In this document: positions 11,345-48,700 of the stretch, piece by piece
How positions within the stretch are numbered: position 1 is the stretch's first letter
Layout of the letters: every line of letters begins with the position of its first letter
DNA from: Lycocorax pyrrhopterus obiensis
Taxonomy: Eukaryota > Chordata > Aves > Passeriformes > Paradisaeidae
DNA length: 64,000 nt
Direction of reading: 5' to 3'
Assembly: GCA_014706295.1 (NCBI GenBank)
Contig: JACSVZ010000015.1
Location: 60,447,535-60,511,534, forward strand
Made by a program: the position numbers and the translations under genes
Notes under the pieces: generated by a model
Database searches by the model: none
What the model was told of the DNA's origin: nothing
The model's input: the letters and a program-made list of their open reading frames with translations, nothing else

Positions 11345-12150
11345 CACATCCCATGATGTTGGACCGGGACAGGCTAGATAAATGGGCTGAGGCCAAAGGA
11401 ATGAGGTTCAACAAGACCAAGTTCTGGGTCCAGCCCCTGGGTCACAACAACCCCCAGCAGCTCCAGCTGGGGAAGAGTGGCTGGAAGGAGCCCGGCAGGA
11501 AGGGGCCCGGGGCTACTGGTCCACAGCGTGTGCCCAGGTGGGCAAGAAGGCCAATGGCTCCTGGGCAGGGTCAGCAATGCTGTGGCCAGCAGGACCAGGA
11601 CAGTGACTGTCCCCCTCTCGTGGGCACTGGTGAGGCCTCACCCCAAGTGCTGTGTCCAGTTCTGGGCCTGTCACTGCAAGATGGACATTGCGGGGCTGGA
11701 GCGTGTCCAGAGAAGGGAACGGAGCTGGGGAAGGGGCTGCAGCACAAGTCTGATGAGGAGCGGCTGAGGGAGCTGGGGGTGTTTAACCTGCAGCAAAAGA
11801 GGCTCAGGGGGACCTTATTGCTCTCTACAACTCCCCGACAGGAGGGGCAGCCAGGTGGGGGTCAGGCTCTGCTCCCAGGGAGCAAGGGACAAGACGAGAG
11901 GACACAGTCTTAAGCTGTGCCAGAGAAGGTTTAGCTTGGACACAAGGTGGATTTTTTTCATGGAAAGGGTGATTAGATACCGGAACGGGCTGCCCAGGGA
12001 GGCGGTGGAGTCCCCATCCCTGGAGCTGTCGGGAAGATGCACGTGGCGCTCAGTGCCATGGCGCGGCTGACACGGTGGCGATCGTTCAAAGGTTGGGCTC
12101 GCTGATCTCCGAGGTCTTTTCCAACCCGAACGCTCCTGTGACTCCGTGCA
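11345..12150 (+). mobile_element. CR1 LINE, about 800 bp, ending next to the ARFGAP3 promoter
   Basis: This is the longest CR1 copy here. Its 5' part still encodes the end of the CR1 ORF2 protein ([20 protein letters not shown]), followed by degraded frames. The usual downstream landmarks then appear: GTGTCCAGTTCTGGGCC, GATGGACATTG, GAGCGTGTCCAGAGAAGGG, GGGCTGCCCAGGGAGG. The element closes with a GAGGTCTTTTCCAACCCGAACG tail and a decayed TCCTGTGACTCCGTG. The end has become CG-rich (CGGTGGCGATCG), and it runs directly into the CpG island of ARFGAP3. Confidence 0.92.
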
Positions 12151-12402
12151 GGGCGCAGGCGGTGGGTGCGGGGTTCCTCCCATCGCCAGCAGCCCCTCTC
12201 CCCGCGCGCCCCGGGGCCGTCTCGCTCCGCTCCCGTCTCCGCGGCAACCGGGCGGGCCGGGCGGGGCCGCACCGCCCCTTGGCGCCAGGCGCGGGGCCGG
12301 CCCGGCCGCGGCGGGCGGGGCGTCCCGGGAGCGGCGGCGCGGGCGGACCCGGCCCTTCTCCCCCGCGGTTCCCCCGGCGGCCCTACCGGCTCCCCCGGCG
12401 CC

Positions 12403-37666
<25,264 letters not shown>

Positions 37667-39735
37667 CTGAAGCTAAAGAAGGATTCCTGTTCAGGCACAC
37701 AAGTGATCACTCTGCTGCTTCAAATGAAGGTTGCCTTAAGACTGATGATGTTTTCACCTGTTTTTAGTGCAGATTTCTGACTCAACCTCTCCTTAGTGCT
37801 GTTTCATCTTGACAGAGCAGAAATCTTGCAGCCGCTTGTTACATTGCATATACTTTTTCTTTTTTCCTCCTTTCCAGTCTTTATTTCTTAACAACCTTAT
37901 TGTTAGATAAATTGGGAGCTTTATTTTATTACTGGTTCTGTCTGTGAGGCAGGAAAGAGAAAGGAGGAGGTGGTGTTTAGTAGACTGTAGCAAAATATAC
38001 ACTTAAATTAAACCTGTGCTTGCCAGGAAGGAAAAGCTCTTGAAGTCATAAATGGATGTGCATTAAAATGGTGGGGAATTAGTGGTTTAAAACAATATTC
38101 CAGATAGAAGGTTCTGTGCTTAGATGTGAAGTGTGGAGAAGTCAAAACGTAGTAATACTGAATAGTGGATTTCACCTTGCTGTGGGAACAGTCTATTTAT
38201 TCCTAGTTTTGAAAGTTACAAATAAATTGCAATATAGAATCCTTAAGTGCTTTTAAAAATTCTGTATTGTGTACAAAATTGAAAAAAACCTTGAAATATA
38301 CTAAGGGCCTGATAGAGTAGTTAATTAAATACTTGTTAAAATGTTCAGCACAATCTTAGATTTTTGATAAATTATCAATAATTGAATAAGGAAATAGTGG
38401 GGCTGTGTTTTAGACAGTCTAGAATTTATTGCTGATGACATCCTGCATAAAAGTTATGACCTTAAAGAAAAAACTTTACAACCAAGAATGAATCCAAGTT
38501 AATTCTGTTCTGTAATTTTCTTAATTCAGATTTGTAAACTGCTGATCTCTAATAAAAACAATTGATACGAACTCAGTTTTAAATTCAATTTCTGTGTGTG
38601 GTCACCAGTATCCAGCTTTCTAAATACCATCAGCTGTATTTTGTCTATACAGGGGTCTGGTAAAATTAACCTTTAGTTTCAGGTAGTGAAACATATTTTC
38701 TTATTAAATTGCTGCAGTGATTTAGAAATCTAAACACTAAGGTTGGGGTAGAAAATAAACTACTGAACTGAGATACTGTGTTAATTACAGTTAACAGTGT
38801 AGCTGTACTTGGAGTTCAGTTTCTGCCTGCCTCGTATCTAATTCTCACTTCCAGTAACTTGCCCTTGTGGCTGTTGGGTTTAGGTTTATTGATTAAAATT
38901 ATTCATCAAAAAATTACCTTTTTTAAGAGCATTCCAAGATGAGTACTTGTTCTGCTTAATGGTACAGCTTTGCAATAGAAGATTTGCTTTGCTACCTCCT
39001 TTCCCACCCTACAGAGATGATTTTGGTAATGTAACAAAAGAAATGTAGTGCTTGCTTTGGTTTTCCCTAATTACAGGTAGCAGGTTTTGGCTTTCAAAGT
39101 ATTCTTCATTTGAGTGTACACATACATTTATTACAAATCATCAGTGATCTGCTTTTTGGCGTTGTGATACGCAAACAGCATCCAGGGACTTGCAGAAGAG
39201 ATGCTCCCTGTAGGCACTGGGGACTCCTGGACATCACTGCAGCAGCTGCTGTGGCCCTACACAGGACTGCAACACAACGGGCCTCCCCCGGTATAGCCAC
39301 AGCTCTGCCTGCGGGAGCTGCGCTGCCGCGCTCTGCAGGACGGGAGCTGAAGCTGAGATTTATTTAAGGTTACGCATTCGGATTCGTTTTGTTGGGCTGT
39401 GGGTGTTTTTTGGGGGGGAGAAGAATTTTTTTTCTTTAAAGCATAACTTGAAATGAAAACATATATATTTTTTCCCATTCTGACAAAAGTCATCTTTAAA
39501 AGTAGCTAAAAGGGTCTCAGTTGAGGTTTACAATAGAACAGCAGTTTTGAACGTAGCTAACAATAAACATGTCTAGGTGGTCTAGCCACAAGAGAATGAA
39601 GAATTTATTTTGCTTGAACAAAGATAAAATGTTTGCATTTTAGAACCTGTTTCAATGATTTGAATAGAAAAGGATTTAAGACTTGAAATGTAACTTTATT
39701 GAAAGCTTTTGATAATAAAGTTTTAAAGGAAAGCA
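37667..39735 (+). other. ARFGAP3: Presumed 3' UTR of ARFGAP3
   Basis: The ARFGAP3 stop codon is at 37664-37666. Downstream there is no other gene until DNAI7 ends on the opposite strand. Candidate polyadenylation signals on this strand are AATAAA near 38222 and 38755 and at 39714-39719. The last of these sits within 30 bases of the DNAI7 stop codon, so the two messages could end almost back to back. The actual cleavage site is not determinable here. The short open frames at 39106-39493 are not supported. Confidence 0.5.
39695..39700 (-). terminator. DNAI7: Polyadenylation signal of DNAI7
   Basis: AATAAA on the - strand (TTTATT on +) lies about 45 bases after the DNAI7 stop codon, giving a very short 3' UTR. 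A + strand AATAAA at 39714-39719, usable by ARFGAP3, lies between it and the stop codon. Confidence 0.6.
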
Positions 39736-39743
39736 TGCAGTAT

Positions 39744-42700
39744 CTAAGAGAATGCTAAAACTCTGGTAGCAAGGAGCAGCTGATACACAGAATCAATAAA
39801 CAGGCTGCCAGCTCTTTCCACTTTATCCATGGCTTCGTTGCTGGCAAAATCCTTGAGCATATGGTAGAGTGTGGAGTGAAATTCAGACTCTTCTTCCAGC
39901 TCTTCTGAAAAAGCTTCACTGGTTTCAGTGAGCTTGAGGTTTTGTGCTTTCTCACCATTAAACATATAAAGAGACCAGTGGTTGTCTTTGGCAGAATCTG
40001 CTTTAAGATGCTCACTTACCTAGGGCAGGAAACAAGGCACTGAGGTGAAGCCTGTGCCATTGACAGAGCACAAATTGTAATATTTGTGTCACATGCATTT
40101 AACCTGAGAGTGAGAAAGCTGTTCCAGCTTTCAGCAGTGTGGTGTTACCTATCTCCAGCCACACCTGGGAGTGTTTGTCTGGCTGGGAGAAGTTTTAACC
40201 GTGTGTTTTAGTTCACAGCTGGAGACAAATCATCTCTGAGGTTGCTTATTCCCCCCTTTGCAGTAGGGAGCAAAAGAAACCCTACAGGCAGGAAGAGATT
40301 TCCAGCTGTTCTTTAAAAAGCTGGCAGAGCAGAGTGCTGATTTTCGAGGGGCCTCTGAAGAGCATGAAGCTCTGTCCCCCCAGCTCTGGCTAAAGCCTCC
40401 CTTGGTGACTTATCAGTTCCATTTCCTGCCACCTTAGCAAGTGTCTCTTGCTGAGACTTGTGGCCCCTGAGAGCTCTCTCAAGGGCAGTCTGTGACACTG
40501 AACTGAGGCAGGGGCTGAAGCCAACATGGGTGAGTTAATTGTTTCTGTCTGACTGGGGAGGGGTCAGTGCTGGTCTGCTCTGGAAGTTTGGTCTGACTCC
40601 ACAAACCTTGAACACGACTCGCTCTGGCCCTGCTTCTCCATTCCACTTGCTGTGAGCAAAAGCAAAAGCAGCTGCAAGCAGAGCCATCTGTTCATAGGCC
40701 TTCACTTCTGCCAGGGCAGCCTGCAGAGCAGGAGGACAAATCAGACAAAGTAGACCTCACTCTCTTTCCCTGTGTTATAGCAATGGAAGAGCTTGCTTTA
40801 GGCAGAGTCCCCTGGCTCAGCTGGCAGCACAGCAGGTCCCAGTGCAGGAAAGGGTGACCTGAGTGAAAAACGGGGAAAAACCAACAGGAAACTCTCTGGC
40901 ACTCACCTTCCCAGGCACAGGGACATACTTGTGAGAGTACTCTGCTGGGAAAATGTTCACTCCGGCTCTTTTCAAAGCTTCTCTGAGGGCAAAAGGACTC
41001 ATCCATTTTCCTGTGATGTGGGAAAGCACCTCCTCCTCTTCCACCACTACTGAAGACAACATACACTGATTATCCTGTTGTACAAACCAGTGAAAGCAAC
41101 TTACTGGTCATGGAAGCCATTTTCTGGTTTAGGCTTCAAATATTAATATTTTTGCTATGCTGGGTATCACCTACATCATCTGCTACTCTGGGCTTTGACC
41201 TCCCATTTACAGATCCTGAAGGAGCCAGCTTTGTGTAGGAATTCAGAAATGACACTGGTGTACTGATTTACACAGCAGTGAACAGATGGATAATCATGGG
41301 TAGCTCGAACTTTAAGAAGAAAAAAGGAGCATTAGTAGTGGGCTGCTAGAACTGCTTTAATTCTCTTGTTAAATTTGGGAGAGAGGAACAATTTTCAAGT
41401 CTAACAGGTAGAACAGGCTTAAATGCAGCAAGGCAGTAACAGCAGCAAAGCACTGACTGAAACTTTTCAGAGCAAATGCACAGATGCTGTCTCATAGGAA
41501 ATAACTGAAATTAAATAACCAGTACAGTGCTTGAAAAGGAAGAGACAGAAATTCAAATCGCTCTTGTGGAAGCATCCCAAATTCCTAATCAGGGACACTG
41601 TAATAATTATGGGGTTTTTTTAATTGCAAATGGCTGATTAAAAAAATTATTTACAGTACCTTAATTTGTATCTGAATGGTTGCAAAGACTGCAGTGACTG
41701 TGAAGAGCCCTTCATCCACACCAGTAGGCTGCAATTCCCAGGCCTGATAGGGCAGGTTCAGGTGAGCATCCTGGAGAAGGGCTACTGTATAAAAGGCACC
41801 CATCCCAAAGGTGATGCTCTTTTCTTGTGCTTCATAGGTTATGTTGCTGATGCCATCAGTTCTCCACTGCTGGCCTGGACAAAAAGGATGCAAAAATACA
41901 AAGATGTACATGGAAGGCTTCTGGCAGTAATGCTGAAGTAAAATAAAACCAAAAAAGTAATAATAATAAAAAAAAATAAAAATCCCCAAATCAATTAACA
42001 TTGAAGTCCCCCAATTACTTCTGGACTCCAAACTGGCCCTTACCTTTACAGCTGCATTGTGACAACAGTCCAACTCAGGCATAAATTCCACTATTCAAAT
42101 TTAAAGTAAGTTCATGTCCTAAGTTCATACCTGCAGGATCCCATCGGGCTACCACAGGCACTTCAAAATAAATCACATTGTCAGGGAGCCTGAGGGTTAT
42201 CTGTACTGCTGCCTGTGTGCCATCTTCAGCCTCTCCTGGGGAATATGGATACACCTCCAATCCAACATCCAGCAACTTTGGAAAAAGAGGAAAAGGACAG
42301 AGAGGGAGTTTATCAGAAAATGCAGGTTTTTTTCTTTGAGTTCATCCAACCACTGCAAAGTTTTTTAGTACACCATTTAAAATGGTTTGCTCATGTTGCA
42401 CATTTCCAACTACAGCTTTGAAGGCAGTACAAGAGTAGCTACCACGAGGCCTTGGAACCCTTCCTGTGCTGCTGAAGGCACCCTCGAGGCAGTGCCACAC
42501 AGTGGGCACAGCCATTTTTTCACACATCCACAGCCTCAGAAAGCAGGAGCAGCTGGGAGGCAGAAGCAGGTGTAATTCTCCTCTGCAGAGTGTCAGAGGG
42601 AAGGAGAGGCCACAGGTGGCTGGGAATGAAGATCTCACCCCTCCTGCCCTGCCCACAGTCCTGCTTGCTGAGTTTGGCTGGGAATTTTGCTTATTAAAGG

Positions 42701-45700
42701 TTTCCAGCTTCACAGTGGAGTCTGTGGGGTAGGTCGGCACTGCAGAGGAAAGCAGAACACAGTGATTGCAGGCCTCAACCACCCTGAAGGGCCTGGAGCT
42801 GAACCGGCGCTGATTTTTGTTACCACCTTGCTTTACCTTTCACACAGGAAAAAGCGATGATGTGCAAACCCTGCCTCGTTAGTTTGCTGCTCAGGAAGTC
42901 GTGTCCAGTGCATGTGACAGCAGTGACAAAGCTCAGGAGCAGCTCTTCGGGCTGCCAGGGCATCAGGGGCTGACCCCTCTCCTCACTCACCTCCACCATG
43001 CTCCAGTCCCTGACGTGCTGGGCCTGGGGTGGCAGCTGCAGGGCATCGATGTGGTACACACCCCCCACGGGCACCAGCTGCTGCAAATCAACAACTTCTG
43101 GTGCCTCTTCTCGGCCGCTCGGCTCCTCCTGCAGCGCCGCATCCTCTTCTAAAAAATCCACCAGACAGCCGGAGTTCACTCGGTGCTCAGTCTCACCCCC
43201 ATTTCCCACCTCTCTCGACTGTCACTGTGTGCCGAAGTGCTTCGCACTGTGCAGCATTTCAGCCCCATCTACTGGTGCTCTTCAGTCATCACTGAAATGT
43301 GGGGAAAGGCAGAGAGCTGGGACACGAAAAGCACTTCTTGATGTGGCATTGAGCTTTCGGATTTGTAGCCAGTTCCAAATGCTTTCTACAGGAATAAGGA
43401 TTTACTGACAAAATGAGTCCCATCATTGCCTACAGAAGAATTTCACGAGCACAATAATACAGGAGATTCTGGACAGGTTTACCAAGATTGTATTGATATG
43501 AAAAGAAATGAGGCAAATAAAATAAAAGATCAAAATAAATAAAAATAAGGCACCAAAAGGTGAAAGACATATGATAATTATGAGAAGCAAGAGGGATTGA
43601 ACATGAAACACAATTTTCAGATAACAAAGATAATTCTTTTTTGTCTATGCATACTTAATGTATAGATCACATAAAAGTATGAATTAATTAATTGGTTTAA
43701 TTAATTGGAAAAGTTAGTAAAAGACAGAAACACTGTGAAAAAAATGGCCATAAGTATTTTCTTTTAAAAAACCAAACCAGTCCACATAAAACGTCACATG
43801 GGATGGTACAGGAGGAGAGAAGTTACTGTTGACAGGAATCAAGAAAAAAGTGTTCAATACTGTAAAAACAGCTACTGTAATTGTTACAAAATTTGCTTTG
43901 ACACAATGAGACCACATCAAAAACGACAACTCTGAAAGGCTGCAAACTGGAGCTAAATCATGCCAATAGTTTGCAGTTGTTTTATTTAAGTCAGCACTAC
44001 AAGAAAACTCACTCTTATTAAACCAAAGGACAACAGCACACCACTGGAGAAATTTGTGACTCATGTGGGACACACAGACAGTTTTATTTCCTAGAATGAG
44101 GCCCTCTTTTAACAAGGTGTAAGAGCAGGGATCTCACTTTAAGCACCATTTAGGCAATACTCAGTAACACCCCACACTACACCAATGCCTACCATGATAT
44201 GCATTTGAATCATCATTTTCTGAGGAAGTAAAGCTCCCCAGAGCCTGGCAGATTCAAAGATTGTGTATCTCACCCATAAAGATACGTATAACAACACACA
44301 TATCTATTTAAACATGATAAACACGTACATAAGCATAAATAATAAATAAAAATAACTCTGGGAACAAACTCCATTTTCCTGTCTGTCGTGGTATCTCCCC
44401 ACATTTAACAATCATTAATAGAAATGTCAACAAAACTCAAGTGTTATCAAAACATCCCTGTATTTATAAACTTTGCTCCATTCACGTGGAGATACTGCAG
44501 TGTTTCCACAGATCATGGAATGGCCTGGGCGGGAATGGACCTTAAAGTCCAGTTCCAGCCCCCTGGACACCTTCCAATATCCCAGGTTGCTCAGAGCCCC
44601 ATCCAACCTGGCACTGGACACTTCCAGGGATGGGGCAGCCACAGCTTCTCTGGGCAACCTGTGCCAGGGCCTCCCCATCCTCACAGGGAAGAATTTTTGA
44701 CATATAAAATACTTAGCATAAGTACTTTTGTAGTGCTGCACACCAAAAATAACCAAATACCTTGTGATGGCTCATCCAAAATGTCTGAATTCTTCTCAGT
44801 TTCTTCCTCTGTCTCTTTTTTATCATCTGTGTTATCACTGTTTTCTTTCAATGAGGCAGCACTCTCCTAGATAACAAGCAAAAGACATTTTTCCATAAGT
44901 CAGAGACAAACACAATGACGAAGAAGGTATCATCTCCTTCAAGGAGGCCCAAGGAGAAGGGATACAGAAACATTTGTATCAATCTTGCTACAGGGTCAAG
45001 GTTTTAAGAGAAATAATTTCTACCTAGCTAGCAAAAATATTTTGATTAGAGGTACTCTCTAATTTGGAACTGGATATATAAATAGAGACAAAATAGTTAC
45101 TTCATTTCCACAGCAAATTCCATCTTGAGCTCCCTGAGTACCAAACAAGCACCCAACACCTTTTTAGCACAGTGTGCACTCAAAAGTTGTGGTTTTGCTG
45201 ACTTCACAGCCAGCAGAGTGGCACAAAGAAAATGCAAGCCAAGGCTGAATCCAAACCAATACTGAAACCGTGCCAGAACCCCACCTGCAGCTTTGGCCTG
45301 TGCCTGGCCCATGATATTTATTCCCTTTCACACACTGTATTTACATACAGGAATGTGGGGGGACTCAAGGCACAGCCAGACAGGAGGATGCTGAGAAACA
45401 TTACCCTGGATTTCCAGCCAAATTCCAACCCAGACAGGGATTCACCCCCGTCATAGCAGACTCCTCTGGAGGCACAGCACCTTCTGTGCCCTGGCTGTGC
45501 CTGCCAGCATGTGGGAAGAACACACATCTCCTCAAACAGGACAGGAGGTAAGAGGACACAAGCTGAGAGAAGTGGAGCCTTCAGAGGGAAGAGGAAAATT
45601 CACAAAATGGATTGAGAGAAAGAGCACAAGACCTGGGAAAGAAAAAGAGAGGGAATAAAATGAAGGAGCTTAAAGAAAGTCTGAGAAATGTAAGTGAAAA

Positions 45701-48700
45701 GTGCCAAAAAATAACAATTGTCATACAAAAAAAGAAAAAAGGAACCAAGAGAAGTAGGATTTCAAGCACTGATTCATTACAAAGGTGCTGGGGACTGAAA
45801 AGGAGAAAAGCCAAGATCATGAACAGGGGTTCGATCCCTGCATGGATCCCAGAATTTATTCACTTAAAGAGTTGGACTCAAGGATCCTTGTGGGTCCCTT
45901 CCCACTCAGAATATCCTGTGAAATCTGTGAAATTGCTCCAAACATACTAAGAAGGCCTAAAACTTGATGTTTTGTCAGTTATTTCTGCAGAAATTTTAGG
46001 CAGAGAACACAGGTCATTTATCTGAAAGTCACAGGTGATACTCAAAGTGAAAACCCCAAACCCAGTATGGACAACACAAAACCAAGCAACCTCCATCACA
46101 CCCAAAGCCAATATATTCCATGGAAGAGAGCTGAGGAAGAGGACAGGCAGCCAGAAATAGTATTTGAAAAGCCCTCTAACAGCAAAGGGTCAGCACACAG
46201 ACATAGAGCAGCCAGGTATCCGCACAGCCAACACCTGCTGAATTCTGAATCCTACTCTGCATGCTGCAAATTTTCCTAAAATTGGATTCCTGCAGGGATT
46301 TTGTGGGGCTGTCAGTTTCGCAGAAGCAGAATCCATTCATCTATACACATGCCAGAGATTTATAGAAATATCTTGCAATGGCACCTCATGCTTGATCCTA
46401 CTCTTAAACCACCAACCAAATGCCAACTGCACACCCTGTCCAGACTTCCCTTTCTACTTTCTATCTTTCCATTCCCTTGAGAAGATCCATGACACTGTTG
46501 ACACAAGTTGCCTTTTCCTATAAAACATTTAAGGATTTGGCTGTCCTGCACAGGACGTTGTGACTGGGCCTCCAGTTAACAAGAGCAGTGTAGGAAATCC
46601 TTTGAGGAGGATTTTTACCTACCTTTCTCTCCTCAGAAGACGTTTCTTCTGCAGCAGGCACGCTGGGTTCTTCCCTGCCTTTCTCCTCCTCTTCTCCTGG
46701 TTCTTGCCCGTTGTCTTTTGGATGCTCAGCTGACTCCTCGCAGTCTGAGGCCTCCTGCCTTGGCAGCCCTTGGCACTGCAGCCACAGGGGAGACACGTGG
46801 TCGTAGCGGGTGTGCAGCACGCGAACGGCGATGCTGCTCAGGGCCAGGGATTTGGGCAGGTCAAAGCCATGCCCTGCCTCCTGGAACACGTGGTTTTTGA
46901 ACCTGGGAAGGACAGTGACGACAACAACAACAGGCCCTGGTAAGACTGGCAGCACTTCATTTGGTGTTTCCTCACAAATGTTCAAATCTCTTCGGGGATT
47001 TGTTGCACGGTCTCAGAAATGTTGTGGGATGTCACGGTGCTTGTGCTGGCAGCTGTCTGTAAGACCCTCCAGCAAAGCCACAACTGCATCAAGGGGATCA
47101 GAAGCTTCAAAAATAAGTCTTGACAGGATGACAATGAGGCAGAATCAGATGGTAGCTGTTCTAGAAACTACATTCCTGGTAAAACTCACTAATTTAATGG
47201 GAAAATCCCAGCTGCCTGGTATTACATCACTCTCGGCACCTTTCCAAATAATTCAAATGATATTTATTTTTGGATAAAATAAGCTGGTCACAAGTTCTAA
47301 AAATTTTCTAGTAAAGCAACACTTAGTTTTTAATTGTTGGTTGAATATTTTAAGTGCAGCTCTCTGCTGGCCAAAATGCTGTTACACTTAACCCATATGG
47401 GCTTTTCCTGCAGGTCAGTCTGACATTGCTCAGCACCCATCCTTCTACTTATCTTACCAAAACTCACAGTAACAGGTCAAGCTAAAGTCCTTTTAATAAC
47501 TTATTCCTTATATTTGTGGAGTGGGAGCAGGAAGTCTGCTCAAAAATCTCATTTTGAAAATGTACCATTTAAATGGTAATCCAATAAAACCACAAAATTT
47601 AGATTCAGAATTGATATTGCATCTCAGGCTCTAAAATATTTTCTCTGAGCACCAAGTATCATTCACTGCTTTGCAAGCAACTGGAACAACTTAGAAAATA
47701 TTAAATGCATCAGCAAGAAACACTGCTTCCAGAGGAACTTCAATTCTCTGCATGAGCTTTATTGTTTTTCTTCCAAATTTGTTCTGGCAATGACAGGGTT
47801 CTGCTGTTGCATTTTAAGAAAGAAATGTATACATCTCTAAACCACTCCTTAGCGACAGCCAGCACTGAGAGTCTGCAGAATGGATGCTATTCAACAACAA
47901 AAAAAAAAGATGATCAGAAATTGATTCTTGGTGTTTGCTCAACAAAGCCAGGCCTCATTTCAAATTAATAATTTCAGTGTGCTGTACCTTGGTTTCTTCT
48001 TCAGATTGACCCAAATACAGAAAGTAGTATTTTTATCCTTTATGACTGTGTGCATATTCCCAGTGTCAGAGTCTTCATACATACTAGCTGTCTACAAAGA
48101 AAAAAGCCAATTAAATCGTGTTATTTATTTCACTTTGATTTACCTACATTTACTTGAATAAATAAAAAAATACATGTAAGAATGAAAATACACCAGACCA
48201 AGCCCAGCTGTGGTGTATTTATGTACTAAAGCAGAACAGTTATAAACTCAAATCTGTTTCTTAAAATTTGAACTACATTCCTTTTCTTCCTCTGACTCCA
48301 TAAATTGTGAGCCAAGTACTGCCAAAAAAGGGTTCTTCCCTTATTACCCTAATTCTCAGGATAAATTACAAAAAACAAACAAAAAAAAAGGATTTCCTGA
48401 GCAATAATAGACACCTACCCCAGAGCCACTGCACAGATTATTTCATCATTTAGGCAACATCAAACTTGTGAAGTGATAATTATATCGGGAGTTTAATCCT
48501 AAATTCAGTACACAAGAATTCAACATTTCTTAATTTGCAGGGAGTTTTGACTGTGCACCTACAACTGGTTCACTATTTCACTAATATTCCTTTGCTAAAC
48601 ATACTTATATATCTGATTAATATTCTTGAAATAGCAAGGTCACTACCTACACATGCAGCTCAAAAAACTGACTCTCCAGCACACTTTCATTTTCTTGTTT

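Noticed and set aside
39106..39493. Overlapping open frames on both strands in the ARFGAP3 3' UTR
   Set aside because: No splice support and no similarity; a locally GC-rich stretch gives chance frames.
41130..41320. Possible extra DNAI7 exon after a good acceptor (CTTCTTAAAG at about 41310, - strand)
   Set aside because: The open stretch (VRATHDYPSVHC…) has no match in CASC1 proteins and the required phase fails. The exon at 40907-41074 begins DNQCMLSSV, which follows the previous exon directly, as in human (ENLCMLSSV).
45825..45850. tRNA-like B box GGTTCGATCC
   Set aside because: No A box or cloverleaf; the string belongs to the 3' region of a CR1 fragment.
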